Source: Microbotryum silenes-acaulis (Eukaryota > Basidiomycota > Microbotryomycetes > Microbotryales > Microbotryaceae). From it: a stretch of 64,000 bases of DNA. The stretch covers positions 992,001 to 1,056,000 of the forward strand of contig QPFY01000011.1 in NCBI GenBank assembly GCA_003665825.1, given 5' to 3'. This document shows, piece after piece, positions 35,106 to 47,480 of the stretch (the first letter of the stretch is position 1; each line of letters starts with the position of its first letter). The notes under the pieces are model-generated. The model was not told the DNA's origin and did not search any database. It was given only the letters and a program-made list of their open reading frames with translations. The translations under genes were made by a program, and so were the position numbers.

Positions 35106-38100
35106 TCATGGTTCGCTGCGGGTCGCATCGGACGCGCCACCGAGCAGCGAGGATGTTTCGCTGTCGACGTGGATCTCATCCGCCGAGACTGTTTTTTGAA
35201 ATGGGCGAAAAGGGTTGCAAGGAAGATCAGCAACCCATCATCGTCAAAACCTTTGCCCGCCCAACGCTGTGAACTCACCCAGGAAACTCGCCCTCCCCAA
35301 AACGACCACGCCCTCCCCCTGTCCTCGATCATCCTTCTCGAGATTGACATTCTTCATACTCAACACCGCGACAAGCGCAGGGATGAGCGTCACCAACGCC
35401 AACCAATTCAACACCTTCTGCGTCTCGGTGTAGGACTGTTGGATCGCGATCCTTTCTTGACTACCGACGGGGAAGGACATGGCGAAAGGGAGGGAGCCCA
35501 TGATTTTGGAGATGAGGTCGGGTGTAGGGGAGGGAAGGGTTTGGTGAAGGTGGCGGGGGAGAAGGGTGGACCATATGGCTCCGGCCCCGGCTCCACCGAC
35601 AGCACCGCCGATTTGGGTGATGGTCAAGAAAATGGCGGTGGCCATACCCACATCTGAACCGGTGAAGGAGGAAGGGGGGGGGGGGTCAAAGTCAGTCGAA
35701 AGACGAATAACGCTGGACGTTGCGGTGCACAACTAACCTTGGTGCCCCACGACGGACTGAACACCAATCTGAGCGGCAATCGTGGTCCAGCCGCCGCCAG
35801 CTCCTCCGATAACCTGATAACGCAGCGCACTCACCCAAAGTCAGTGCCATTGAACGACCAAGAATGACGGATCATTGTCGTGATCTTACCTGACTCATGA
35901 TCAACTCAAATGTCGAGGAATCTAGGTCCCTCGCACGCATCATCAACCAAACACCAGCGGCATGCGCAATGACCCCAATGACGCCGATGAACTTGTACCG
36001 GTTCGAAACCTTGGCCAACCAGCCCGCCAAGAGGGCGCTGACGCAAGCAGAGAAGATATACGATTGGGCGATGTAGGACGCGGTCTTGGCGGAATGACCT
36101 CTTGCGACTCTGAGGGAGGATAGAGGGCTTAATGGCGGGTAATATACAGCGTCAAGGTAAGAGACGCACTGGAGGTAGGACGTGAAGAAGCTCTCGTATA
36201 AGAATTGACTGCACCGATCAGAGCAACTTCGTCAGCCCTGCCGCCCTGTGCATCCGATCAGTCTTCGAAAATTAAGCTCACCTCGTGAAGTGAAAGAAGC
36301 CCAAGACCGAACCCGCAACAATGGTCGTATTTCTAAGCAGTCGTGGCGGTAAGAGAGGGATCGAGGCAATACGGAATTCGTAGAGGCAGAAGAAGCCGAG
36401 GGTCACGAGACCAGCCGCGACGAGTAACCAGATCTTGGCTGAAGGTGAACAAGGGGAAAAGAGACGTCAGTCGAGCTCTGTTGAAAGAAGAATCCGGCAA
36501 GATGTTTCCGTGGCGCTCACGATCGTTCCAGCTTTCCGGTCGCTGCGCCGCAAGCGTCAAGGGCAACAAAAAGAGCGTGCATCCGAGCGTCAAGGCCGTC
36601 AAGCCGACAACGTCCAGATTCTTCCACACCTCTGCGATCTTGCCCCACGCGCTCGTATCTCGCCGCTTCCGCCTGCTGTTGTTGAACTGGTCTAGAACAC
36701 CCCGACTCAGCCGTCTCTTCGAGCTAGGGTTGATCATCCTCCCCGCTTCGACTTCTCGCATCTTGTCCTTCCTCGTCCCAATACCCACACCGAGTGACAT
36801 GGTCGAAGGCGACCGTCCAACGAGAGCCGCTTCTTTCTTGATCCGCCGCCATTCAAGCATCAGAGTGCAAAAGAGCACAGCCGAGACCAGGGGCAACAAA
36901 AGGCCGAAAGAAGCGTATGCGGCGCGGTAGCCCTTTTCGCCGAAGCTGAGGAAAACTTGGGCCAATGCGGGACCAATCCAGGTCGTGACGAGCCAAGGTA
37001 GTGAGATGGTCGAGGTGATCAGACCTCGATTCGAGAGTGTGGTCGTGTCTGCAGTGCAAATGAGAGGGCGTCGAGGTCAGCATCCGGAAGGTAGTCAGCG
37101 CGGGAGACGCCCTTCACTAGCCGCGGATCGCACTCACCCGCAACGATGATCTGCTGCGCAAGCTGTAGCCCTTGGCCACCCAGCGCGGAGAACGCTCGAG
37201 CGACGATGTACACCGTCGGTGAAGTCGCGGCAGCGGTCAAAAAGTAGCCGAGCGAGTAGATCGTTGCCGCGAGAGCAACGCCCTCTGCTCGGCCGAAAAC
37301 GTCGAGAATTTTGGTCATAGGGGTGAGGCCGACAGCGAATGCGATCTGCACGGACGGTACCACAAATCGAGATTAGTAGTGAGCGACTAAGAGTCAACAT
37401 CCACAAGTACTGACACTGGTGATGATGACGACCGAAGAGAGCAGCGAATGCGAGCCGAGGAGCGACAAGAAGTAAGGCTCGATAGTCGGCGTAGTTTGAC
37501 CCTCGAGACTTGTGAGGGTCGAAATGAGGTAGACACTGCGGCATGCGGCATCGACGTCAGAAGATTCGAGTCAAGCCACGCCGGTGTAATACGCACTCAC
37601 CCCGCATAGATCGTGAACAAGCCGCCGGTGCCGCGTGTGCGACCCATGAGTTCCATCTTGAGCGTGCCCCACTGTTTCGGCGGATCGTCACTCTCGCCTC
37701 GAAGCTTGGACTGCCGTACGCGCTCCGGTGTCCCATTCTCGCCCGCCGTCCAGATCAAGTCGTCGTCATCGTCATCATCGGCATGATTATTGTAACCTTC
37801 GTCGTCTTCGCCGTCGGTGTCGTCGGCGGAGCGTCTCAACCCACTCGGCTTGCGCGGGATCGAGTCCGACCTCGTCCTCGGATGGGAGTTCGAGCCGGCA
37901 TCGTCGTCGTCCGAAGCGGTCGAATCGCCGTCCGAGTCGTGCATTCCATCGGTGCGATCATCAGGATGCAAGTAGGTTCCCGGATGCGAATCGTACCGTC
38001 TTCTTTCCCTGCCCTTGCCTTTACTGCGCCAGGAAGGGGAAGCGTTCGGAGGACTGTTCGGAGCCCCGGCTCCTCCGTGGCCGTGGCCGAGGTGCCGCTG

Positions 38101-38457
38101 GAGTGATGCCGCGGATTGATGATGTGACAACTTGCGGGTGAGGATCTCGTGCAACGCTTCCCGGGCTTCCTCGCCGTACGAGCTCGATCTATGCGCGTTG
38201 TTGCCACTGCCCGGCGGGAAGGAGCCGTAGCGGGTAGAAGGGGAGGCGGAGCCCGATGTCGACCCCGTCATGGACGACGGCGCACCTCCCAGCGGCGGCA
38301 ACGGCGGCATCAGAGGCGACGAGGTGGACGCTGTGACGGGGTAAGGGGTGATGAAGCGTACACTGGGTCTGTACTCGCTTCGTAAGGTGGGAGTCGATCC
38401 TCGAGACGGTCCATGCCCTCGTCGTTCCTCTTCGACATGGGCAGCGATCGGACCCAT
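35106..38457 (-). CDS. Major facilitator transporter, siderophore-iron transporter-like, with long cytosolic N-terminus
   Basis: Ten exons (37601-38457, 37415-37535, 37138-37345, 36521-37048, 36282-36438, 36170-36208, 35890-36109, 35738-35813, 35279-35653, 35106-35188) give 887 aa. About 280 hydrophilic residues with Ser/Asp-rich runs precede the membrane domain. The transporter body has about 14 hydrophobic segments. Its motifs resemble fungal SIT/Arn ferric-siderophore importers: SQFLYESFFTSYLQVARGHS, IPLLPPRLL and GGWTTIAAQIGVQS. The last exon gives a tail with DSETSSLLGG; reading through the donor instead would end eight codons later. ATG 38457 is used because the longer frame has only TTG. 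An insert of about 60 basic residues lies mid-protein. Substrate is inferred only from family likeness. Confidence 0.82.
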
Positions 38458-39256
38458 CGCGGCGGACAAGCAGCGACGCTTTGGCCGGCGGCGATCGAAC
38501 AGAGCAGGGGCCGAGTCGCCGGAACGTCGCAAGTTTGGTAATTGAAAATGCGATTGGGATCCTAACGTACACACGAGCCTCAAGGGCTGCGATGGTGCGC
38601 CAAGGCCACGCTGTACGCCTGCTAAATGCCGGCGTCGACGATCCTCGATCTCCGTACTGAGTCGTGCTCAAGCAATTGCCGTCGTGCTCGAACAATTGCT
38701 GGGCTGAGCCGAGCTGGGCGGCGCTGAGAGATCCCGGATGACAGAGTGCTTCACCGGATCGACGAACCACGGCACTTGTCCTCCCGTTGAAAGGGAAGAA
38801 GGCCCACGTCGTAGAAGCCCAAAGTGTGAGTCGCGGTGTAAAGAGGGTCCGCGACGGTCAGGATCCGACCCCGGCCCGGCCGCGTATTTGGCTCAACATG
38901 AGCGCCGGTGCCGCCTCGGCCCACTCTCGGCAGTCTCTCGGCAGTCTCTCCGCCCACCGACCCCCGGATTCCACCTCCTTTCGATGTTTCGATCGCCGAC
39001 CTCGTAATTTCCCCGTCAGCGATCGATCGGAAATGGATCCGAGGCCGTACAGCTTTTCATCATCTCAGGTTTTTCCTGACAAGCTCGACTGGCGGTATAG
39101 CTCTACACGGTGGTTAGGTATTGCGTGAGAGATTTTCCTCTTCTTTTTTTCCGCCGGGAGCTCCGAGTCGGCGCTTGGCTGCGCTTGCAATTCGGTGGCG
39201 CCGCGGCTTTGTACGCTGTCGTTTCCGATCTCCCGCGCGACGTCACTTCCGAAACG
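38458..39256. other. Upstream region with unresolved coding potential
   Basis: About 800 bp between the transporter start and the small membrane-protein locus. A + strand frame at 39157-39256 reads LQFGGAAALYAVVSDLPRD just before ATG 39257 and could be part of a small mitochondrial-type protein, but I found no secure first exon. TGCTCGAACAATTG-like repeats occur at 38660-38700. Confidence 0.4.
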
Positions 39257-39444
39257 ATGGACACCTTCTGGAAAAAGGTGAGCCCTTCACTCCACAACAG
39301 CTGCCGTGCCTACCTCGTCGAGTCCACATGACTGACCCTTTTGTATCTCTGTCGCCCTACCGTCCCTGGCAGCCCGAGCTCAAGTTCGCAAGTCGACCGA
39401 CACACGTGCCCTTCATGAAGCCTTCTGGCGACGATGACAGCTAA
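39257..39444 (+). CDS. Possible 30-codon spliced ORF (alternative product of the same locus)
   Basis: Exon 39257-39277 (MDTFWKK) ends at a good GTGAGC donor. Joining it to the acceptor at 39373 gives 30 codons ending TAA at 39444. Joining it to the acceptor at 39470 leads into the membrane-protein frame of the next entry. The frame is also open upstream of ATG 39257, so this may be the tail of a small protein whose first exon I could not place. Confidence 0.35.
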
Positions 39445-40092
39445 TGAGACCGCTCAACTACCAACACAGGATGCAGCTCTTATCCCACCTCTACTGTTCT
39501 TCGCCATCCCTGTATTCATGATCTCGATCCGAGTCATGAACTACCTCAAGGGATCGTCCGGCGCCAACACGTACGACCCCAAGACCGGATTGGGTAAAGG
39601 CGCCCCTGGATTCACTACAGCTGGGACAAGAAAGGTCGGTCCACATCAATACCCTGGAGTTTTACTATCTTGTCTTACTGACCCAAGTTTGACACTCTCC
39701 CCAACTCGTTGTGGGCACCACTCCTCGTCGTCATCACTGCGACCGCTTCGATCCTTGCCGCCTTCGCACCATGATGAACCTACTTCGCTCATCGCCCCCC
39801 CTCACCCCACAATCCAACGCCACTTCGGTAAATATACCAGGTCGCTCTTCCCGCCCATCTCGTAGCCCGCATCAAATCAGGCGAAGACGTCTCGGCCGAA
39901 GAGGTGACCGAAGCCCTCGAACTCGAAGAAGAGCGTCTCCGTCGAGAGGCGCAGGATGCGCTCGAGGCTGAGCAGAGGGCCAAGAAGGGGATCAAGACGA
40001 TGAAGGTGCCTAAAAGTGTTGATTCGAGTTGGTTGCCCGCGGGATCGACGGTTGTGGGGGGGTCCGGGGGTGCGAGGAGGAGGAAGAAGTAG
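39434..40092 (+). CDS. Small membrane protein with basic coiled-coil tail
   Basis: Best model: exons 39434-39634, 39688-39726 and 39841-40092, 163 aa. One clear membrane segment (LIPPLLFFAIPVFMISIRV) follows a short N-terminus. After a linker comes a charged helix (EEVTEALELEEERLRREAQ), then VPKSVDSSWLPAGS and a basic end (ARRRKK). The middle exon ends at a weak donor (GTCGTC). If it reads on instead, a second hydrophobic segment and an early TGA result. A start from 39257 spliced to 39470 is equally possible. I do not recognise the family; an ER membrane protein is a guess from topology. A G-run of about 13 lies just after the stop. Confidence 0.55.
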
Positions 40093-40272
40093 AGGTTGTC
40101 CAGGGGGGGGGGGGGGGTCATGGAGAGTGCTTTTCATTGGAAAGGGCTGTAGAGGCCCACATCAAGGTCAAAATAAGATGCATTTCTTTCATTGCGTCCA
40201 GTTCAATTACAAGAGATCGCATATCAACAGAGAGATATAGGGGCGTCAGGTTCTTCAAAAACCCAGCACTGA

Positions 40273-40952
40273 TTAGCGTCGGACCACACCGACTCCGAGC
40301 AAGCATAACAACAAGCCGCTCAAGACACGGGGAGGGACCTGGGTCAATCCGGCCAAAGTGAAGAGGTGCATGCTCGCTTGGACGGCAAGGATGAGCTTGT
40401 CCAATTGCGTGAGCGGGCCGACGACGGAGGCGATTCGGAGGTAGTTGAGGCCTGTTCAAGTTCATTACGACCACTGAAGTCAGGGCTGAGGTTACAGGGT
40501 TGATGTGTTTCATGCACTTTCAACAGACTTACCGAAGACGGTGTACATGAAGGACCCTGCACAAAGGTCACGCAGGAACGGGTCAGCGTGGTGACAAATG
40601 TCGGCCATCCAATAATTGTGGGTCGCGACGACCGACGGGCTCCGAGTGGACCCACGACGACACTCACCTTGGTACCACCCCTTGAGCGCCGTTCTCGCTT
40701 CCACGCTCAAGTGTTTAAGCTTGGGACCCAGTTCGTTCTGGCCCATGCTGTTCGTGCGTAAGATAGGCCCTCAGCATTCATTCATCCATGACTCTCAACG
40801 TCGCCTCCGTCCGTGCATAAGTGGGGCGCATCGGATCGGCAAGTAGAATTGTGGGACCGGTGAACCTACACCGTGTGGCCGACTGCAGTGAGTAGCGAGA
40901 TGATACCCGCGATTTGGAGAGGGCGTGAAACGAGAGGATTGTTGGTTGCCAT
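40273..40952 (-). CDS. Small multi-pass membrane protein
   Basis: Exons 40870-40952, 40668-40747, 40533-40556 and 40273-40451 give 121 aa; the third exon is only 24 nt (SFMYTVFG). Four hydrophobic segments can be seen: PLQIAGIISLLTAVGHT, a short one spanning the small exon, LDKLILAVQASMHLFTLAG and VLSGLLLCLLGVGVV. His and Gly in HTVMG and WYQGS may be conserved family positions. I do not recognise the family. The 24-nt exon and exact phase at every join support a real, spliced gene. It is convergent with the small membrane protein on the other strand. Confidence 0.7.
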
Positions 40953-41192
40953 GGTGATAGTTGTCTTGACTCGAGTCTTGTGGTGCAGGGGAGGAAGCGA
41001 ACAGCAGCAACTTGTCACAGCTGCTCCTCCGGGCAATTCGTGAGCCGGACGGCCGGTTTGTCAGTTTCAGCCGCGATCTGTTTCCAAGCCGAGCCGAGCA
41101 AATTTTGAAAAGGGACCTGTTTCTCACGCCACCTTACATGAAAATGGTACAAGAAGCTACTAGGGAAAATAAAAAACTCCGAGATACCCACT

Positions 41193-42681
41193 TCATCCCA
41201 ATAGATTCAGCAAATTGTCCCCCTCGACCCCCATTCCATCGATCCCCTTGCCCAGATTGCTCGTCAAATTCTCCCATGTCGCCTTCTTTGCCCTCGCCAA
41301 GATTCTATCAACCATATCCTTGGAGGTTGGATCGTCTTCAGCGCCTTTCTCGACGGGCCAACGTCCAAGCGCCTCGGTCTTTTTGGTCGTGTACTTAGCC
41401 TTCCTCTCAGCTAGGAGATCTGCCACCGTGCTCGCCGTTTGCTCGATGCTCTCCTCCTCACGAGAGGCGGCAACTCTCAGCTCATCTCGAATAGCCATTG
41501 TGATCGTCGCGTCATCCTTTCGCTTTTGTTCTTGCTTTTGAGCCTGCTTGTTGTGCGGGACCAAGTGGACCGTGGGCAGATGGCGAGGATGCAGGAATGT
41601 CTCCGAGGGGACGATGAAGAAGGCCTGCGCCTCGAGGAGCGACAAGAGAACTTGGTGAAGATCCAACGAAGGTTGCAAGATTGATGAGGATGAGGGACTG
41701 TCTGAGTTAGTACGCGAATCCAGAGCTGAAGCTAGTGTGTGGGGAAGGGTCAAGAGGTGCTCGAGAGTTGCTGTGGGGGCGGGGGAGAAAATGTGGTTGG
41801 GGGGTCAGGTTCGGGCTTTCTCCTCCTATGGCTACCGAAACCACGACTCTGTGGAAACTGACGTGGATCAATCTTGATGTACACTTGTTCCTGCGTGTCG
41901 GCCTGGGCCGAGAAGAAGGTGTAGATTGCGAAGAATGCTGCGACCTGTACCAAGGGCTCCGAGGTCGAGTCGGGCACCAGGCGTTCTGCAGAGGTTTCGC
42001 ACCGATACGAGTCAGTGCCTTATTTGCGTTACCAACAATCGACAATTCAAGCTCTGATTGTGAACGGCACTGACCCAAGAAACCCCTGAGGATGCTCTCC
42101 CCCCAGCTCTGTCTCGCTCTCCCCTCCATTATGCCGAACAAATGGATCCTCGACCACCCTTTAGCGATCCAACACGACTTGAACACCTGGAAAGGACTTT
42201 GTTCGTCTCCTGTAGTCAGACCTCGATACGCCTCGACGAACGAGTCGAGCAGCTCGTCGACGTCTAATCGCAACGACGAGATCCAGCCCGCCGAGAGGAA
42301 GTACAGGTGATGCTGCAACACGAACGTTGTCGCAGGCGTGCTTTGGAGTGGTATTGTTGGGGTCGCAGCGACGACAGATGGAACGTCCTCTAAGGTCGAG
42401 GCGGCTCGCTGGGCACGTGACCTTGCCTCGTGTCCTGTGGGTGCTGCTGCTGCTGCTCCTTGCTTTCGCCGAGGTGTGGCTTCGACCGGTAGTTCAGCCT
42501 GCTCCTCGGAAGACTCTGAGACTTCCCTTGTGCTTGGCCCAAGTCCACGTCCTCGACCGCAATTTCGCCCTCGGGGTCTGCCTCGCGCCCCACCCCGTTT
42601 CGGAGGCATGCTGCCTTGAGGGGTGCGGGGGGACGGAGGGAGAGCACCGGGCGCGGCGATCCGAAGGGAAGATAGGGACAT
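41193..42681 (-). CDS. SNAPC1: snRNA-activating protein complex subunit 1 (SNAP43) homologue
   Basis: Exons 42075-42681, 41863-41985 and 41193-41731 give 422 aa. An RG-rich, AT-hook-like N-terminus (GGARGRPRGRNCGRGRG) is followed by the SNAP43 core: LDVDELLDSFVEAYR, then WSRIHLFGIMEGRARQSWGE, the alternating-leucine helix after ERLVPDST, and AIYTFFSAQ with YIKIDP. This domain binds the proximal sequence element of snRNA promoters together with SNAP190 and SNAP50 in animals. The rest is a charged helical tail. Family identity rests on this spaced pattern; the tail is not conserved. In fungi the complex is poorly studied, so the role is carried over from animals. Confidence 0.8.
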
Positions 42682-43858
42682 ACGTGCTATAGAAGAACCC
42701 GTGGCGGGTGGCGCTTAAGTAATCCAGTCAAAAATCTCAGACAAAGTTGCACAAAGTTGCGCTCAGAACAAAGTTGCGCTCAGAATGTAGCCGGTTCTGC
42801 AGCTTCCCGTGCCCAGTCCAGGCGCTCTGCTGTCGAGAAAAGGTCACTCCAAGACCCGCTCAAGCCACAAAAGACCTGCTGCCGAGCTAAAGACGACTTT
42901 TCTGGTTCCTCTTAATGCTATTCCGGACTGCAAATTCTTGCAGTTGATTCTCTTTGCGCTTCTGTTCTGCCCTCGACTCGTGGTAACCTAAGCTTGCAAT
43001 GATTGAAAACAGCCGTGACAATCCGATCGATGTCATGTGGGGGTCCTCACGTCCTCAGCTTCAAGCACGAGCCTGCCAGTCCGTCGCGATCACTCTCCGC
43101 GCGTTCGCGCTGCTGTAGCTCTGCGAATACGACGTGTCTCCTCTCTTACTTTGTAAAATCAGCATGAATTATGCTTAGGAACGGGCTCTTGGACTGAATA
43201 GATGCCACGAACCAGCACATGCTCGTCTTTGGCCCAGGCGACTCCGAGACTCGGAGGAGCAACTCGGCCGGAATTAGCGATCGAGATCGTCATTTCGCTA
43301 GATATATCTGAACAGAAGTATAGGAGGAAATAGTGAGGAATGCCGTATCGTTGGTGATATTGTTACTAGAGCGTCATTGACTTTTTGAATATCCAACACT
43401 ATTCTACAAGCTCCTAGAAATGTCTTGAAGTCGGAGGGGCACTGAGGGGCATCGCCCTGGTCTTCACGCGACTGCTCAACTCTACTCAATATTCAACTTC
43501 CTGCACTTCCATGGGTGAACGTGCAACCCGGCATTTGGGCGCCGACAACGCTGCGAACGTTCGAGTCCGAGTCGACCGCTTGCACATGATCTCTGTGAGC
43601 GATAACCATACATTAGTGACTTAGCTCGACTGCAGCCTGTCAATATCACCGAGTTGCATCCCCCGCCCCAAGGACCAAGGTGCTAACACTGGGCCGGGCT
43701 ATACCGAGTCCCGACAGGCTGCCGTTTCACAGACCGCTGCTACCAGCCACGAATCGCTTGGACCGTGACGACTCTACTGCAGTGGGGCAGAACAACATGA
43801 ACCATTTGCGCACTCGCGTGACCTTCGGCGACTTGCTGTCTTTCAAGTTTTCGCAACG
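42682..43858. other. Intergenic stretch without a supported gene
   Basis: About 1.2 kb between SNAPC1 and the kinase-like gene. A CAAAGTTGCGCTCAGAA repeat occurs near 42749-42785. Short ORFs only. Confidence 0.45.
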
Positions 43859-46008
43859 ATGCTGTTGCGAGCACACACCAATGAGGTCGGATTCAGGCTC
43901 CCAAGCCCCGTCGATCTCATCTCGCCGCCTCCTTCGAACCCCGTCCTACGGCGCTTGCCTGGCGAGTTCTTACCCCGTTATCCATTGACGTCTGCTTTCC
44001 GCGATTCCTCGCTCCTTGACCGAGTAGAGCGGGGTCTCAAGCGGGGCATGGTGCGAACTCGCACCAAACGTCAACAGCGACTACCCTATTACCCAGCGTC
44101 GTGGCTGGGTGTCAGAATCAACCACGACACGCTCGACCGCACTGAACTTAAGAGCATGATGAAGAATTGCATTGAAGACACCGTCTCTGCATTGGCGGGG
44201 AAGGAAATGCGGTTCGATTTCGAGCAAGCACCCGCGTACCTCGGTCACCCTCCGGGGAGCACGATCATCGACTTGCTGCGGACGTCCGATAAGAAGAGGA
44301 TGAACAGATTCATTTTCGAGACACACATGGAGGCAAGCAACTACAACCCTTTGCGTCCTAAATGGCTTCCGCCGCCGCCCCTTTGGATCGACTTTGGCCC
44401 GTCAGAATACCTTGACATCCGCATGCTCACAAACGACGGGAGGCTGGCGGTCGGATTGAAAGACTACGCAGGAATAGCGAAAGCAAGTCATCATGTCGTC
44501 CCGGGCGATCACTGCTTCTGTGCTGTCTCCATATTTCGGCGTGCCCGCTGACCACTCTGTTGCACTGTTGTCAGCTTGCTTTTTGAATCTTGCAGAACAG
44601 CTGCCGTTTCGGAATCTTCTACTCGGCGCCATATTTTGTGCTCGCCGAGCTTGGTGAGTCGAGGCGCGACCGGCTGAGCTCGTTGCAACTTTCAAGCGAG
44701 ATCTGACAACTCTCGGGGTTCACTCTACCTTCAGTGATTGAGCATCTGTTGATCAGTCCGCCGTATTCCTCGGCGTTGCCCTCAGCTGACAACGGCCTGA
44801 TGCCCTTCGAGCCTCAGGGCTTCCTCGCTGTTCTGCTTTCCCTCTCTATGACCTGTCACCCTTACTACACGATCGAAGGGCCTTCTATAGCTACGAGGCG
44901 CTCGTTGCGTGCCGCGGCAGATGAGCTCGAAGAGGGCTCGGAGCAAACTCCTGCTTCGCCTCAGTCGCGTCTGGCAGTCACTGAGCTTGTTCCGCCAACC
45001 CTACTTGTCGAAGATGACTACGACGAGGGGACCGCAGTGTCGGTGCGGCATCTGACCGATCAGAAAGTGAGCCGGGTCGCAGCGCAGAGTCTTTTCCCGC
45101 ACGCTAATACCCTCTTGTGACTATGCTTGCCTAAGATCATCTGCGATGCTGAATCAAGATCGGCGTTGAGCTCGACTGCTCAGCGGTGTATCACATCGCT
45201 CATCGTGCGGTGGAAGTTTAGCGAGCATCTTGCTGAGCCCGCCTCATGTGCTCCGTTCTCGCAGTACTTTCCCAGCGGACTCAGAAACGAAGCCTCTCGG
45301 GAGTCGGTGCCATGGGCCGATCCCGCCTCATTGGCCACTTCCATCACATGCGGTCTTCCCCGCCTCGACCTCATCACCCGGATCGGCGGTGGACGAACTG
45401 CAACTGTTTGGTCCGCCGCGCGCTGGAGCAAAACTGAAAAACAGACACTTTGACTCGCTCGTCGTCCGGTACCCCTATTACTCGAATAGGGTCAAAGACT
45501 CGAATCGTTGCCAAAGTCGTCTCGGCAAAGTATGCGGCGTCGATTGCTCACGAGTACTTTGTCCACACGCGCATCGTCCCTCACCTTTCGCCGGCTGCGC
45601 GTGCGTTCATCCCCAAGTTCTACGGCCTCTACCGTAGTGGATCCGATGGTTATGCATACGTGTTTGTACTCGAGGACGTGGGGAAGGAAATACCGGAAAC
45701 AGAATGGGCACTGGATGCTGAACTTCGTGACAGGGCGGAGTACGTTCGAGCGTGCGAATCAGGCTGGAAGGCCGAGCCTGTGAGGGACGGAATGGCCGAA
45801 CATGATCACTGACATTATGCCACTGTTGCTGTGCAGAGCGGCTTCCCAGCTGATTGCCGACCAGGGCCTTATTCATGACGACGTGTACTCGCGCAAGGTC
45901 GTTCGTCGGGCCGACGGCCGGATCTTTCTCGTGGATTGGGGTGAAGCCCAGCCTGGTATGAGAATTTCGCCCCCGACGAAGCAGATCGCGGTAATGATGA
46001 GTGAATAG
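43859..46008 (+). CDS. Fungal protein-kinase-like gene with a frame break (possible pseudogene)
   Basis: Proposed exons: 43859-44482, 44596-44653, 44735-45066, 45136-45779 and 45850-46008. The first intron is GC-AG (GCAAGT donor). The N-terminal half is unrecognised. A kinase-like fold follows: glycine loop RIGGGRTATVWSA, VAKVV for the Lys strand, YVFVLEDVGKEI at the hinge, and LIHDDVYSRKVV with FLVDWGEA as catalytic and metal loops. In HDDVYSRK the usual Asn is Lys, so catalysis is doubtful. One base appears missing between the glycine loop and the Lys strand, near the A-run at 45437-45441, because the downstream frame is otherwise intact. It may be an error, a decayed gene or a missed intron. 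Large families of such kinase-like genes are common in basidiomycetes. Confidence 0.55.
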
Positions 46009-46525
46009 GAGTCTATGTCCCGCCTTGATGGACCCTCGGACATGCAATAAATTTGTTTTCCGTTCCCTATACTGTATATTACTGTCCCATTTCAGACAGC
46101 ATCTCTAGATCAACCCGCACTGGCTAGCCAAGCAGAGGGTCGGCACTCAGTCGGACAATGGAGGGTGGAACATTCGTATTTTTCGGTCGCTCTCCTTGCC
46201 ATGCACTAGATCCCAGCCTTCCAGTATCCGAAGATCGCGCCTCGCTCTGGAGCGAGCCCGTGCCGTCCAGCGATAAATCCCCCACCCGCCATGCTGCTGT
46301 TCTCGACATCGAGCTCCCCGGAAAAATCTAAGGTATAAACCCTTGTTGGGAATATCGCTATTGCAAAAGCCCTTTTGGAACGATGATAAACAAACCGCTC
46401 TTTTCCTACCCGCAAGAGATCAACAACTCCCAAGCAATCGCATCGCAAACGAAAGAACTCGAACACTACTGGCTGCAGTCCTTCGTCGGCTTCTCAGTGG
46501 ACGGGATTTCCGAAGAGCGAGTCGA

Positions 46526-47447
46526 TTACCATCCTGAACTGGCACCAGCGCCGTTGGCGGCCGGTGCGGGCTCAGCAGCCCAATCGGTCGTGGTCTCGGC
46601 ACCCCAGTTCTCGGCATCCGTAGCGGCGGGGAGCGTCGAAGCGGCGGCAACGGTCGCGTTGGCGCCCTCGACCTCCCAGTCGGCCGTAGGTTGCTCCTGA
46701 GCGGGAGCGGCCTCGGTCTCGGCCTCGGTCTCGGCAGCGGCCTTGATCGCCTCTTGGTCACGCTCGACTTCATCGGGGTCGCGGTACTGAGAGGGTGAGG
46801 GATGGAGGAAACGGTACCGTCAGTCTTCGAGCGCCAACCTGGGAGCACAGCGAGGACAAAACCCACCAAGAAGAGATCGACCATGACGGGCCACGCGCCG
46901 GGGGCACGCGAGATGGTGCCTCGGAGGCGGAGAACCTCACGGGCGAGCATCCACCAGATGAGACCGATCGAGTTCTTGGACTTGTTGTTGGTCGGGATCG
47001 CGACGTCGACGAAGGAGAGGGGCGAGTCGGTGTCGCAGAGGGCGATGACGGGAATGTTGACGTACGAAGCCTCACGGATGGCCTGGTGGTCGACGCGAGG
47101 ATCGGTGACGATGATCAAACGGGGTTCCTTGAACGAGCGAGTGATGTAGTTGGTGCTGTCGACAGTGATTCAAAGGTCAGCGCGGTTGGCACGTCGCTGT
47201 CTTCCGGCTCCCTCCCGCGCCCAACTCACAAGTTACCGGGGGTGAAGCGACCGGCGATGGCCTGGGCACCGGTGTTGGCGGCGAACTTGAGGACAGCGCG
47301 GTGACCGTAAGGGCGAGCCGAGATGACGCAGATATCGTTGGGGTTCTCGATGGCGGCGATGACTGGCGAGGATGCAAAAGAATCAGCGACCTGAAGACGT
47401 TACCGGCAGGGCTCGCTTTCTCCCTGGGACTCACTTCGGGCAGCGAA

Positions 47448-47480
<33 letters not shown>

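Noticed and set aside
39157..39277. Small mitochondrial complex III or ATP-synthase subunit
   Set aside because: The short hydrophobic stretch is suggestive, but no start exon or diagnostic motif could be assembled.
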